A DNA stretch of 52,038 nucleotides from an uncultured Nitrosospira sp. (GTDB lineage: Bacteria; Nitrospirota; Nitrospiria; Nitrospirales; Nitrospiraceae). The DNA lies in the NCBI GenBank assembly GCA_900696515.1, contig CAADGK010000137.1, positions 1 through 52,038 on the forward strand, read 5' to 3'. This document shows positions 1 through 8,210 of this stretch, piece by piece (position 1 is the first letter of the stretch; each line of letters starts with the position of its first letter). Both the position numbers and the translations under genes were made by a program. The notes under the pieces were generated by a model. The model was not told the DNA's origin and ran no database searches. It was given only the letters and a program-made list of their open reading frames with translations.

Positions 1-1093
1 CGTTGCGTGGGGCCATCTGCGGCAGAGCGACGAACGCCATCCCCGTATCACCCATGTCCGCCAGACAGATCGCATTCCACGTTGCGGTTTCTTTCTTCGC
101 ATTGTTCTCGATCTCGGCCTTGATGTTGTGCACGGCCGCCGACACCATGGACTCGATCATATATCCGGTCTTCGGCGCACCGGTCGGGACCGGCGTCTGC
201 TCGACCGGTGGAATGGCCACACAGACTCCAACCGAGTAGATATTTCTGTACTTAGGATTCGCCTGATACGCATCGATGTTGACGAATCCCTTGGGATTGC
301 ACAATCCCGGTGTTCCTACCACCGCATCAACTCCGGCGAAGGGCGGAATCATCATCGAATACCGGAACGGCACTTCCTGACCATCCTCCAAGAGCATCTT
401 GCCGGGTTGGACCTCTTTGATCGCTGAGTTGTGGATCGGTTTGATCGAGTGCTTGGCGAACTCATCTTCCATCAGCCGACGAGATTTCCCGACGCCGGCG
501 AGACCCATGTGACCGATATAGGGCTCGGGTGTCACGAAATAGATCGGAACCTTCTTGCGAAGTTTTTTCTTCCGCAAATCTGTATCGAGGATGAAGGCCA
601 TCTCGTACGCAGGTCCGAAGCAGGACGCGCCTTGCACGGCGCCGATGACGACGGGACCTGGATCTTTTAGAAAGGTCTGATAGGCACCCCAAGCCTGTTC
701 CGCATGGTCTACGTTGCATACTGACTGTGTATGGCCGCTTGGGCCCAGCCCAGGCACGGCAGCAAAGTTGAGTTTCGGTCCCGTGGCGATGATGAGATAG
801 TCGTACGGGACCTCGCCTTTCGCCGTGACGACGCGGTTCTGTTCCGGCTCGATGCGATCAGCCGTAGCATGAACGAATTCGATTCCCTTCTTCGCCAAGA
901 CAGGTGCGAGTTCAAAGCTGATGTCTTTTCGCGTGCGCCACCCGACCGCCACCCAAGGATTCGACGGCACGAAATGGAACGAACTCACGTTTGAAATGAC
1001 CGTCACCGTATGTTTCTTATCCAGCAGAGCCCGTGCCTCATAGGCGGCGGGTAACCCGCCGATCGATGCGCCGATGATCGCCACGCGTGCCAT
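1..1093 (-). CDS. Sulfide:quinone oxidoreductase-like FAD flavoprotein, 3' end cut by the window edge
   Basis: The frame is open from an ATG at 1093 (GGAGGTGA a few bases upstream) to the left edge, giving about 364 residues. The N-terminus has a dinucleotide-binding GxSIGGxPAAYE motif (residues 8-19), and an ATG-type second FAD motif lies near residue 103. Three cysteines, C126 (QSVCNVDH), C158 (GASCFGP) and C291 (VGVCVAIPP), sit where sulfide:quinone reductases carry their redox and flavin-linked cysteines. In this family, electrons from sulfide pass through FAD to membrane quinone. I infer an SQR or a close relative. A flavocytochrome-c flavoprotein or an NDH-2-like enzyme is the alternative. 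The C-terminal membrane-binding helices lie outside the window and cannot be checked. Confidence 0.75.
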   Translation of the reverse strand, partial: MARVAIIGASIGGLPAAYEARALLDKKHTVTVISNVSSFHFVPSNPWVAVGWRTRKDISFELAPVLAKKGIEFVHATADRIEPEQNRVVTAKGEVPYDYLIIATGPKLNFAAVPGLGPSGHTQSVCNVDHAEQAWGAYQTFLKDPGPVVIGAVQGASCFGPAYEMAFILDTDLRKKKLRKKVPIYFVTPEPYIGHMGLAGVGKSRRLMEDEFAKHSIKPIHNSAIKEVQPGKMLLEDGQEVPFRYSMMIPPFAGVDAVVGTPGLCNPKGFVNIDAYQANPKYRNIYSVGVCVAIPPVEQTPVPTGAPKTGYMIESMVSAAVHNIKAEIENNAKKETATWNAICLADMGDTGMAFVALPQMAPRN

Positions 1094-1163
1094 CGTTCAC
1101 CTCCAGTCCGAAGTGCTGAGTGCTGAGGGTGTGATTTCATGCAGCACTCAGACCTCATATTTC

Positions 1164-1472
1164 CTAGTGTCGCCCCCCGCCACCTCCGCCATGCTCAGTC
1201 CGCTCATACTGTGGCTTCTCAGGACGTTCTGTTTGCATATGCTCCCTCGCCCATTCGCGTTCCCGCGTTCGTTCACGTTCCTGCAACTGATCTTTGTCTT
1301 TCAACTCTTTATGCAGCTGATCTTGAGTTTGTAGCTTGTCCTGAAGCTGTTGCTGCGTCTTGAGCTGATCGCGGTCACGGTCACGATCTTCCGTTGATCC
1401 GATCGTAACGAAACCGGCCGGTGACACCATAGCGATCACTAGAGCGACACGTATGATAGCGTGGGACTTCAT
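1164..1472 (-). CDS. Small secreted Gln/Arg/Glu-rich protein with poly-Gly/His tail
   Basis: The protein has 102 residues from an ATG at 1472 preceded by GGGAGG; an upstream in-frame ATG at 1550 lacks a ribosome site. Residues 1 to about 24 form a signal peptide. Residues 28-85 are almost entirely D, R, Q, K, L and E with Asp-Arg and Gln-Leu repeats, which predicts a charged helix or coiled coil. The last residues are six glycines followed by Arg-His. I do not recognise a family. It is probably an exported, extended helical protein; the His/Gly tail could bind metal, but that is inference. It lies between the flavoprotein and a cytochrome gene on the same strand. Confidence 0.6.
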   Translation of the reverse strand: MKSHAIIRVALVIAMVSPAGFVTIGSTEDRDRDRDQLKTQQQLQDKLQTQDQLHKELKDKDQLQERERTREREWAREHMQTERPEKPQYERTEHGGGGGGRH

Positions 1473-1665
1473 GAAAACCTCCCTGACTGCGCTACCGGAG
1501 CGACATTGCTCTCGGCTGCGGTGGATTTTCACCTTCGAGGCTGATGCCATCCGGCCATGACAGGAGCGCTCATTGGGTGGGAGTCACCACATCGGAAATG
1601 GATTCGCCCTCGTTTCGTTTTCTTCATCTTCTGCCCCGCAGCTGATTGCTACTCGCTGATAGCTA

Positions 1666-2130
1666 TCAGCCAGCTTTGAACCTATACATATCATGACAGG
1701 TCGTGCAACGAGCGGTCATACTCGATAGCCGTTTCAAGAGTTGCTGAGACGTCTCGCGTTGCACGACCGCATCGGCCAGCGCATCCATGTCCTTGTGAAT
1801 CGACATACCCATCTGTTTAAACGGCAACGGCAGCTTGATCATGATGGCCGGCTCCACGTCCTCGGCCATGTGCATCCCACCTGCTCTGGCTGCCGATTCT
1901 ATTCGTTTCAGATCAGGTTCCGACTCTCCCAACTCTCGGATGACGCCGTCCACTGCTTTCAACAGCTGCCGCATCTCCGCTAGGATCTGATCACGTTCAG
2001 CCTGAGCCAACAGTATTTCGGTACGACCGTCGCTTCCTTTTGCGGTCCATCCGTTGATGAACAACCATCCCAAAACAGTGAGCGTGAGAACCCACAGCAC
2101 AACGCCCACGATGCACCATCGTGATTTCAT
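1666..2130 (-). CDS. Membrane-anchored small cytochrome c (cytochrome c'/c556-like)
   Basis: This 154-residue protein has one N-terminal hydrophobic segment (about residues 7-27, probably an uncleaved anchor or signal). A helical body follows, with a single heme-c motif, CTTCH, ten residues from the C-terminus. A CxxCH at the end of a four-helix protein is the cytochrome c'/c556 arrangement. A conserved Met-rich stretch (MGMSIHKDMDAL) could supply or shield the distal heme side. I infer a periplasmic one-electron carrier or gas-ligand-binding cytochrome. It lies beside the SQR-like gene on the same strand but with a 190-bp gap, so a shared operon is uncertain. Confidence 0.7.
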   Translation of the reverse strand: MKSRWCIVGVVLWVLTLTVLGWLFINGWTAKGSDGRTEILLAQAERDQILAEMRQLLKAVDGVIRELGESEPDLKRIESAARAGGMHMAEDVEPAIMIKLPLPFKQMGMSIHKDMDALADAVVQRETSQQLLKRLSSMTARCTTCHDMYRFKAG

Positions 2131-2598
2131 TTCTGCTGCTATGCCTCTCTATTCATTGTCGAAACAACACCCCTCACCCTTATACAGAAGACAAACATGG
2201 ACCATCTCTTTGACTGATCAGTTCGTCGAGCTTGCAAGGAGGAAACCGCAGGGTTGGTGAAAGGGAACCCAACATTCAGCCTTGGAAATTCACGAGTTCC
2301 GCAAACCGATCGGACTAACGATCGACTACCGTAGCCCTTTGCTACAGAAGGCACCAAACCTTTGTCGCAGAAGGCGACAGTCTGAGTTGCTGAGCCTACA
2401 ATCACCGGAGACTTAATCGTGAGCCCGAATTATCAACTGCACAAAATGTGGTCGCTCGCTCAGGCTCCTTTATGCTTAGACTACGTTATTATGTTATGGT
2501 TCCAGCCATGAAGGCTGCGTTCACAGAGGCGGCCGGTGCTCTTACCGGGAAGCAAGACCCACTGCCATAGGGCAGTCACAAGTGGGAGGGACGCGCTT
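2131..2598. other. Intergenic stretch, no convincing gene
   Basis: This divergent gap lies between the cytochrome gene (minus) and the SUMF-domain gene (plus). It contains short hairpins, for example TGTCGC/GCGACA near 2361-2377. The open frames inside have no ribosome site and low-complexity composition. I see nothing else in it. Confidence 0.5.
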
Positions 2599-3870
2599 AT
2601 GAGACAGACGCTTGGGGTGATGAGTTTTGTCATATGTTTGAACATGACCGCAACCTCCATGGCGCTGGCAGCCGACGCCGGCGAGCAGAACTTTGCCAAA
2701 GGAGAGAGTCTTTTAAAGCACAAACAATACGCCGAAGCGCGCGCGACGTTGGAGGCAGGGCTCATCAAGAATTCGTCTCATGTGCAGGCTCATTTTAACC
2801 TGGCAGAAGCCTGCCGGGGATTAGGAGCCTGGGACTGCGCGGAAGAACATTACGAGACCGCGCTCCATCTGGACGCGAAATCCAGGATCACGGGGACGAG
2901 GGAACCACGGTTAAGCAAAATGAAGGTGTGGCAGTCGCTGGAGGAAGTGACCGCGTGGCGGTTGTTGGAGGAAGCAAAGGGTCTGCTTGCCGGTGGACAA
3001 ACTCCGTCCGACAAGTTGAAGCAGGCGGAAGAGGCCCTGGATGGCGCTCATGAGCTGGGCCTCAATACTGAGCAACAGGCCCTCTATCAACAGCTCCAAG
3101 CGAAGTTCCCTGGACGACGTTCAACCACCTCGCCGGATAGTCTGAAACCAGACGCGCCAGCAGGAGAGGTGTTCCCGACCGATCCTCGTGACATACCGAT
3201 GGCGTTGGTACCGGCAGGGGAATTCACGATGGGGAGTACCCTGAAAACGGACGAAAAGCCTGTGCATCGTGTCTACCTTGACGCTTTCTCCATGGACAAG
3301 TACCACGTGACGGTAGGGCAGTATGCCAAGTATCTGGAGGCGACTGGCGCGGAGGCGCCGCCGGAGTGGGAGATCATGAACGAACCCCGCCATCAGAAAC
3401 GTCCGGTCGTGAACGTCAGCTGGTCGGATGCAGCCACGTACTGCAAGTGGGCCGGCAAGCGTCTGCCGACCGAGGCGGAATGGGAAAAGGCGGCGCGGGG
3501 GACGGATGGCCGCCTCTACCCCTGGGGCAACGAGACCCCCACCAGGCTCCACGCGAATTTCGGCAAGAAGGAATGGGCGTATCATATGGCCTTAGTTCCG
3601 GTGGGGATGTTCGAAATGGGCAAGAGCCCCTACGGGATCTATGACATGGCCGGCAATGCCTGGGAATGGGTCAACGACTGGTATGACCATGACTATTACA
3701 AGAAGAGCCCAGCGAAGAATCCTCAAGGGCCGGCAACGGGCAAGTCGAAAGTCGTGCGGGGCGGAAACTGGCTCTATGTTCAGGAGTTTTTGCGCTCTTC
3801 CTTCCGTTTCAATGCCGATCCATCTGGTCGGCAGTTCGGCTACGGGTTTCGTTGCGCAAAGACTCCGTAA
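2599..3870 (+). CDS. Secreted TPR + SUMF/FGE-sulfatase-domain protein
   Basis: The protein has 423 residues from an ATG at 2599, preceded by GGGAGGGA; an in-frame start at 2536 is not supported. A signal peptide (about 1-24) is followed by two TPR-like repeats (residues 28-95), a helical linker and a SUMF/formylglycine-generating-type domain (about 200-423). Typical signatures are VPAGEFTMGS, RLPTEAEWEKAARG, GNAWEWVNDW, VVRGGNW and the closing YGFRCA. The C-terminal stretch FRFNADPSGRQFGYGFRC has Phe/Asn where true formylglycine-generating enzymes carry the first active-site Cys, so catalysis by that route is unlikely. I infer a periplasmic binding or scaffold role. Confidence 0.85.
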   Translation: MRQTLGVMSFVICLNMTATSMALAADAGEQNFAKGESLLKHKQYAEARATLEAGLIKNSSHVQAHFNLAEACRGLGAWDCAEEHYETALHLDAKSRITGTREPRLSKMKVWQSLEEVTAWRLLEEAKGLLAGGQTPSDKLKQAEEALDGAHELGLNTEQQALYQQLQAKFPGRRSTTSPDSLKPDAPAGEVFPTDPRDIPMALVPAGEFTMGSTLKTDEKPVHRVYLDAFSMDKYHVTVGQYAKYLEATGAEAPPEWEIMNEPRHQKRPVVNVSWSDAATYCKWAGKRLPTEAEWEKAARGTDGRLYPWGNETPTRLHANFGKKEWAYHMALVPVGMFEMGKSPYGIYDMAGNAWEWVNDWYDHDYYKKSPAKNPQGPATGKSKVVRGGNWLYVQEFLRSSFRFNADPSGRQFGYGFRCAKTP

Positions 3871-4000
3871 CCCTGAGTGGCTTGATCTGAGTGATAGGAC
3901 CCCGTCCTCACTTTGTTGCCAGGGAGGCTTCATTCTTGCTCGATACGGTGAGCCAGAAGATGTCGCCGTGCAGGTCAACCAAGTGGTTCGTCAAATCCCG

Positions 4001-4477
4001 CTATGACCGTGCGAGCAACGCAGCTGTGATCACCACGGCCAGCGCAAGAAGTACCGAAAGACGCGGGAGCCAGCGCGCTGTTTTGAACACAACCTGCTCT
4101 CCTGCCGTTCGCTGGGACTCTGGAATCGCGATGACCCGGCTGACCTGGGGACCGAGCACGAGGTCATGCAGCAGGGTAAGGGCCAGCAACAGGGCGACCA
4201 GTGTCAGCTTCACTATGACGATTCCCGGCCAGGAGGAAGGGCTCGCGACCGCGACGCCGCGAAACGACAGCAACATCGGACCGGTCATCACGAGTATCGC
4301 CATGGCCACCCAAACGATGGGGCGAAAGCGGAGCGCGGCAGAGCGAAACAACGCCATGAATTCCGGTACTGCTTTCCGACTTCTCACCAACGGCGCCAAG
4401 ACCAATGACAGAAAGATCATGCCACCCACCCAACTGATCGCGGCAAGAATGTGTAAGACAACAAGCGTGGAATACAT
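4001..4477 (-). CDS. CopD-like four-helix integral membrane protein
   Basis: The 158-residue protein has four hydrophobic segments (about residues 4-26, 47-72, 84-108 and 135-157). The first helix has the pattern VLHILAAISWVGGMIF, with His8 and a WxGG motif, as in the CopD/DUF2269-type membrane family. A second histidine follows helix 3 (LLHDL). Members have been linked to copper handling or heme-containing membrane complexes, but the function is not settled. Nearby copper-site and heme proteins fit a metal or redox role; that is inference from context. Confidence 0.65.
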   Translation of the reverse strand: MYSTLVVLHILAAISWVGGMIFLSLVLAPLVRSRKAVPEFMALFRSAALRFRPIVWVAMAILVMTGPMLLSFRGVAVASPSSWPGIVIVKLTLVALLLALTLLHDLVLGPQVSRVIAIPESQRTAGEQVVFKTARWLPRLSVLLALAVVITAALLARS

Positions 4478-4666
4478 ACTGTGCTCTCATGATTGATGTG
4501 ATGAACCTCGTCGTTCCTGGACGACCGCACGTTCACTCAGCGCAGTGCCCGTAGAACGATCCTGTCGGTCACCGCGTGGTCTGCCCCCAATCGGCTTCGC
4601 GCAGACATTCGGTTCTGACGACCCGGCAGCACTCACCGGCGGTCCGCGATGGTGAGCCGTGACCGG

Positions 4667-5443
4667 TCAGTCCTTAGCCTCAAACCACAGATTCAATGAA
4701 ATCGTTTCATTTGCCGTGACGGTCAGCGCCTGCTCTCGCGTGCCGAGAATCGGATGCCAGACCTTGAGGCGATATTTTCCCGGCGGGAGATCATCGATGG
4801 AGAAAGACCCTGCTGCGTCCGTGACCGAAAAATAAGGATGATCGATCGCGTAACCCCAACTCTGCATGTAGGGATGCATGCTACACTGCATGCTGAATAC
4901 TTTTCGTCCTTTGACCAACTTCACGGCCTCGGTAGTCCCGCTTGCCTCCAAGGACGGGCGATAAAACACCATATCGCCTCCCGTTTGGTCGAACGCATAC
5001 CCCTGGATGTCGTGCGGGACTGAATCCCGATTGAATACCGTGATCAATCGCTTGTCGCCGACCACAGTGACAAACGGCATAAATCGACAGCCCCTCGCCT
5101 CCACTTCGACATCCGTGAAGGGAAAGGGCTTCCCACGCTCCACACCCTCCACCATGACGAGCACGTCCTTGAGGCCGCCGTCGGGCCTGACCGTGATTTC
5201 TCTCATGAGCCGATATCCGTTGAGATCAGATCGCTGACTACAATATTCGTGGTCGAGATATCGACGCAATTCGAATTCTTTCGGCGGTGGGACGGTTCCG
5301 ATAAAGGTCACGGTGCCACGCACGGTAGCCCCCTCTACCACAGACTGAGACTCATAGGCCAGGATTTCTGTTCCTGGACACATCGTCAGGGCCACGAGCA
5401 CCCATCCCGCCAAACAGCTTTCCGTTTTGTATCTTCGTTTCAC
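4667..5443 (-). CDS. Secreted cupredoxin-like protein with carboxypeptidase-regulatory-like fold
   Basis: I chose a GTG start at 5443 because AAAGGA lies five bases upstream; the frame remains open to 5812, but those codons look non-coding. The 258-residue product has a signal peptide (about 1-30), then a beta-rich domain. A His in SVPHDIQG and, about 50 residues on, CSMHPYM give the His/Cys/His/Met set of a type-1 copper site. The last ~60 residues (SFSIDDLPPGKYRLKVWHP) match carboxypeptidase-regulatory-like beta domains. I infer a periplasmic blue-copper electron carrier or copper-binding protein, similar to the plastocyanin-like methylamine-utilization annotations. Copper loading is unproven. 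Confidence 0.7.
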   Translation of the reverse strand: MKRRYKTESCLAGWVLVALTMCPGTEILAYESQSVVEGATVRGTVTFIGTVPPPKEFELRRYLDHEYCSQRSDLNGYRLMREITVRPDGGLKDVLVMVEGVERGKPFPFTDVEVEARGCRFMPFVTVVGDKRLITVFNRDSVPHDIQGYAFDQTGGDMVFYRPSLEASGTTEAVKLVKGRKVFSMQCSMHPYMQSWGYAIDHPYFSVTDAAGSFSIDDLPPGKYRLKVWHPILGTREQALTVTANETISLNLWFEAKD

Positions 5444-5771
5444 ACTATCCTTTCTTCGCACTCTCGTCCCGCGCTGATGGCGTAATCTCATAAAGATTGA
5501 CCCGGTTTCCTTCACGGGAACCTCTCCCTGCGGAGGAGGCAGATCCTCACACAATTGCGCGTCGCAACCGTCTTTGCAGATGGTCATGGGAAATCGAGAT
5601 GATCCCGCCGACATCCAAGCTGAGCGTTGCACGCAGAGACTGTAGAGGGCTACGGAATAGTTGTACCGTATGGATCGGGCGGACGCAAGACCGCATTGGC
5701 GCGGCACGTCTGCGCGTGCATGGCTCCTGCGGCCCGCATTCGTGAATATATTCCGGTTTCGTAAACGGCCT
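5444..5771. other. Gap between HEAT-repeat and cupredoxin-like genes
   Basis: These 328 bases are probably the upstream region of the cupredoxin-like gene. The minus frame stays open here, but it has no start with a ribosome site and its composition is unlike a protein. I see no RNA gene or clear promoter. Confidence 0.4.
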
Positions 5772-6326
5772 CTATGTAGAGGCTTCGGGAGAAGAGGGCA
5801 CCCTCTCGGCACGAAGCTGGGCCAATAGCTTGCGTCCTCGACTTTTCATGGCGGCACTCCCGCTCCTGGTGAGAGATGAGAGGAGCGGCCGGATTGAATT
5901 CCTTAAGGTTGGATCCTGCTTCGTCAAGTCGGCCAAGCCCTGCATCGCACACGTCTTGACGATGCGGCTCTGATCTCTCAGGTAGCGGCGAAGGACCCCC
6001 GCAACAATCATGCAGTCTCTCCTCGACAACTCCAAGCGCGGAAGGACCTGTGCCAAGTGCCAGCGCAGCTCCGGCTGTTCCGCAACAGCCGCCAACTTGA
6101 TGAGCTGAATTCTGAAAGGCTGAAGCCACTGTGGATTCTTCACGGTGAGTTTTTCCACCACATCGGCGGTCCGCATGCGGACCAGTTCGTCTTCGTGATG
6201 CATGCAGTCCATGAGAGCGGGAAACAGTGTGGGTGTTCGCCGTACCAGCGCGACGACCCGGTTGGAACGGCCGATAGAGCGCCGGTCACCCCCCTTCAGC
6301 GCACATACGATGTCCACAGGATTCAT
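5772..6326 (-). CDS. HEAT-repeat protein
   Basis: The 184-residue soluble protein is made of paired helices with the HEAT pattern, including LVRMRTADVVEKLT, PELRWHLAQVLPRL and RIVKTCAMQGLADLT (residues ~45-150). The basic C-terminus reads KSRGRKLLAQL. HEAT arrays bind proteins or act as scaffolds, and no catalytic residue is visible. It starts 57 bases after the Rieske oxygenase stop codon on the same strand, so it is probably the last gene of that transcript. I infer an accessory or partner-binding role. Confidence 0.7.
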   Translation of the reverse strand: MNPVDIVCALKGGDRRSIGRSNRVVALVRRTPTLFPALMDCMHHEDELVRMRTADVVEKLTVKNPQWLQPFRIQLIKLAAVAEQPELRWHLAQVLPRLELSRRDCMIVAGVLRRYLRDQSRIVKTCAMQGLADLTKQDPTLRNSIRPLLSSLTRSGSAAMKSRGRKLLAQLRAERVPSSPEAST

Positions 6327-6383
6327 CGCTCAACCCCGGAATGGACGGGTTCCGGCACCAGTCCATTTCTGCGTCGCTCCATC

Positions 6384-7424
6384 TTAGGTCACCCATCTGA
6401 GCAGAGTTTTTTCGGGAACCGGATGCTGAGGATCGCGCACACCGGCCAACAGATCGCCATGATATTTCTTCAACTGCCGGTACCACACGGCCAAGGTGTC
6501 CGACTCTAAGTTCAATAACATACTTCCGTGCCGACCGAACCCTTGTTCTTGCGATTCCAGCACGTGTCGGTCCTGACCAAGAATCGTCCTCAGAGTCCGG
6601 CGGACCAGCCATCCGACAGGAAATCCGCGCAGAAAGTTCCACCCCACGCAGATGTCAAATCGGCTTCGTTCGTCAGTCAGCGGAGTGGCCACCAACATGA
6701 CGGATGCGAACCGATCGCCGATGTCCCATCGCTCCAAATGGATGCCGGGTAGGACAAAGTCGACCGTGGTCGTCGCCGAGCCCAGCCTTGGCGATAACGC
6801 CCGAAAGATAAAGGTATCCGGCAGCAAGACATTCTGCGAGATCGTACGAAACCCCAGCGGCAGCCGCGTGAAGACCTTCTTTTTCTCCCTGGTTGCCTCC
6901 CGCCGCCTGAAGTAGTTGTTGTGCACGAACGGGACATGAGCGGGATCCATGAGGCTATCCACCGCGAAATCCCACCGGACTTTTGCCTGGGCGGACTCAC
7001 GCACGGAAACCATTGGACCGCCGTCTGCAGGAATCGGCAACGAGGGTGGCGGCGACGAAGGTTTCGGACACCGATCGGTCCCCATGTACACCCACACCCA
7101 CCCGTCCCGTTCCTCTGCCGGAAATGTCCGAACGCAAGCCGAGGCCGATGATGGATGCGGTGCGTTACCGAGGGCCGGAACCTCGACGCACTCACCCGAG
7201 GAGATGAAGCGCCACCCATGAAACGCACAGCGCAAGGAATCCCCTTCTTGGCAACCTGAGGAGAGGGGGACGCCTTTATGGGGGCAGCGGTCGTGTAACG
7301 CATGCACCAGGCCACGCCGATCCCGAAAGAGGACAAGAGGTTGGTTGCAGAGGACTGCAGGGTATGGCCGTCCTGCGCGGACGTTCCTGCTTTCTGTGGC
7401 GATATACCAGAATCCTTCGAGCAT
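6384..7424 (-). CDS. Rieske non-heme iron oxygenase, pheophorbide-a-oxygenase/VanA-like
   Basis: The protein has 346 residues. The N-terminal Rieske [2Fe-2S] domain (about 5-105) has CPH and CAFH ligand pairs 18 residues apart. The catalytic domain has the non-heme iron motif DPAHVPFVH (about 162-170), with His, His and an upstream Asp as in pheophorbide-a oxygenases and vanillate O-demethylases. Enzymes of this family take electrons through the Rieske centre and attack ring or methoxy substrates with O2. There is no transmembrane tail, unlike plant PaO. The gene begins 14 bases after the HemQ-like stop codon with no strong ribosome site, suggesting translational coupling. The substrate is unknown; a tetrapyrrole is an attractive guess given that neighbour. 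Confidence 0.85.
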   Translation of the reverse strand: MLEGFWYIATESRNVRAGRPYPAVLCNQPLVLFRDRRGLVHALHDRCPHKGVPLSSGCQEGDSLRCAFHGWRFISSGECVEVPALGNAPHPSSASACVRTFPAEERDGWVWVYMGTDRCPKPSSPPPSLPIPADGGPMVSVRESAQAKVRWDFAVDSLMDPAHVPFVHNNYFRRREATREKKKVFTRLPLGFRTISQNVLLPDTFIFRALSPRLGSATTTVDFVLPGIHLERWDIGDRFASVMLVATPLTDERSRFDICVGWNFLRGFPVGWLVRRTLRTILGQDRHVLESQEQGFGRHGSMLLNLESDTLAVWYRQLKKYHGDLLAGVRDPQHPVPEKTLLRWVT

Positions 7425-7438
7425 CTGGTTCTGTAGTC

Positions 7439-8161
7439 TCAGCCACCGAGCGTGTCGAGCATTTCCTTGAGACTCTTGCGAATGCAGGTGAAAATCGGCG
7501 TATCGCGCAGTGTGTAGCGTGAGCCCTCAGTTTCTCGTAGCGCCATCACAAGCTCCAGAAAGTCTTCCGGCTTATCACTTTCAAATGCCACCACCCATTC
7601 CTGATCATCCAAGCCGAAGGAATAGCTTGTATTCAGTTTCACCGAGGGGAACCGATGACCGACTTCGATATGTTCATCCATCATGCCCTGTCGTGCCGCC
7701 TTCGTGAGCAAAAACCATTCGCGTGTCTTCAGAAACGGATATACAAAGTTATACTTGCTCTTCCCCGGCACCACCGTCAGCCGTTTCCCTTCTTGTCCTG
7801 CGTGCGAATGGTGGTCGACATAGACAGATCGCTTGGTCATCGCCAGGTAGGAATAGGGGGTAGAAAGGTATCGCCCGAGGCCTGAGGCAAGAATCTTGGT
7901 GCCCATGGCCTGAAGCAAATCCAGGTCGTAGCTGATCCGCCACAGCATGAGATCGCAGTCACCGCGAATGCCGATGGTCGAATAAGGAACCACCAGCACT
8001 TTCCCGTTGTAATCATCCACGGCCCGGATGAATTCCTGCTTCCCCTTGGTGCGGCTATCCTCAGGCAACCGCCGCCACACCGGATCGACTTTATAGAATA
8101 CGAAATTCACATACTGTCGTTGGAGTGCCTGGATCGTCGGATCGTGTTCGGAGGGGGACAT
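7439..8161 (-). CDS. Chlorite-dismutase-superfamily protein, HemQ (coproheme decarboxylase)-like
   Basis: The 240-residue protein has AAGGAG upstream of its ATG. It shows the paired ferredoxin-like folds of the Cld/HemQ superfamily: GIRGDCDLMLW near residue 64, YPFLKTREW near 140, MDEHIEVGHRF carrying the proximal heme His, and SFGLDDQEWVVAFE. Aligned by eye on GLDD, the distal position that is Arg in chlorite dismutases and Gln in Firmicute HemQ is Leu here (VKLNTSYSFGLDD). A true chlorite dismutase is therefore unlikely. The Tyr in VYPF matches the HemQ radical Tyr. In HemQ, coproheme plus peroxide gives heme b. I infer coproheme decarboxylase or a related heme enzyme, in an operon with the Rieske gene. 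Confidence 0.8.
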   Translation of the reverse strand: MSPSEHDPTIQALQRQYVNFVFYKVDPVWRRLPEDSRTKGKQEFIRAVDDYNGKVLVVPYSTIGIRGDCDLMLWRISYDLDLLQAMGTKILASGLGRYLSTPYSYLAMTKRSVYVDHHSHAGQEGKRLTVVPGKSKYNFVYPFLKTREWFLLTKAARQGMMDEHIEVGHRFPSVKLNTSYSFGLDDQEWVVAFESDKPEDFLELVMALRETEGSRYTLRDTPIFTCIRKSLKEMLDTLGG

Positions 8162-8210
8162 CTCAAACTCCTTCTTGATTGCGTGCGCGCGCCCATAGCG
8201 GCACCATCCA

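Noticed and set aside
2139-2405. Minus-strand ORF of 88 codons
   Set aside because: No ribosome site and it overlaps small hairpins; it looks non-coding.
5444-5812. N-terminal extension of the cupredoxin-like protein
   Set aside because: The extension has no supporting start and precedes a clear ribosome site plus signal peptide.
7439-8161. True chlorite dismutase (common in nitrite-oxidising Nitrospira)
   Set aside because: The distal catalytic Arg is absent (Leu by eye alignment), and motifs match HemQ-like members better.
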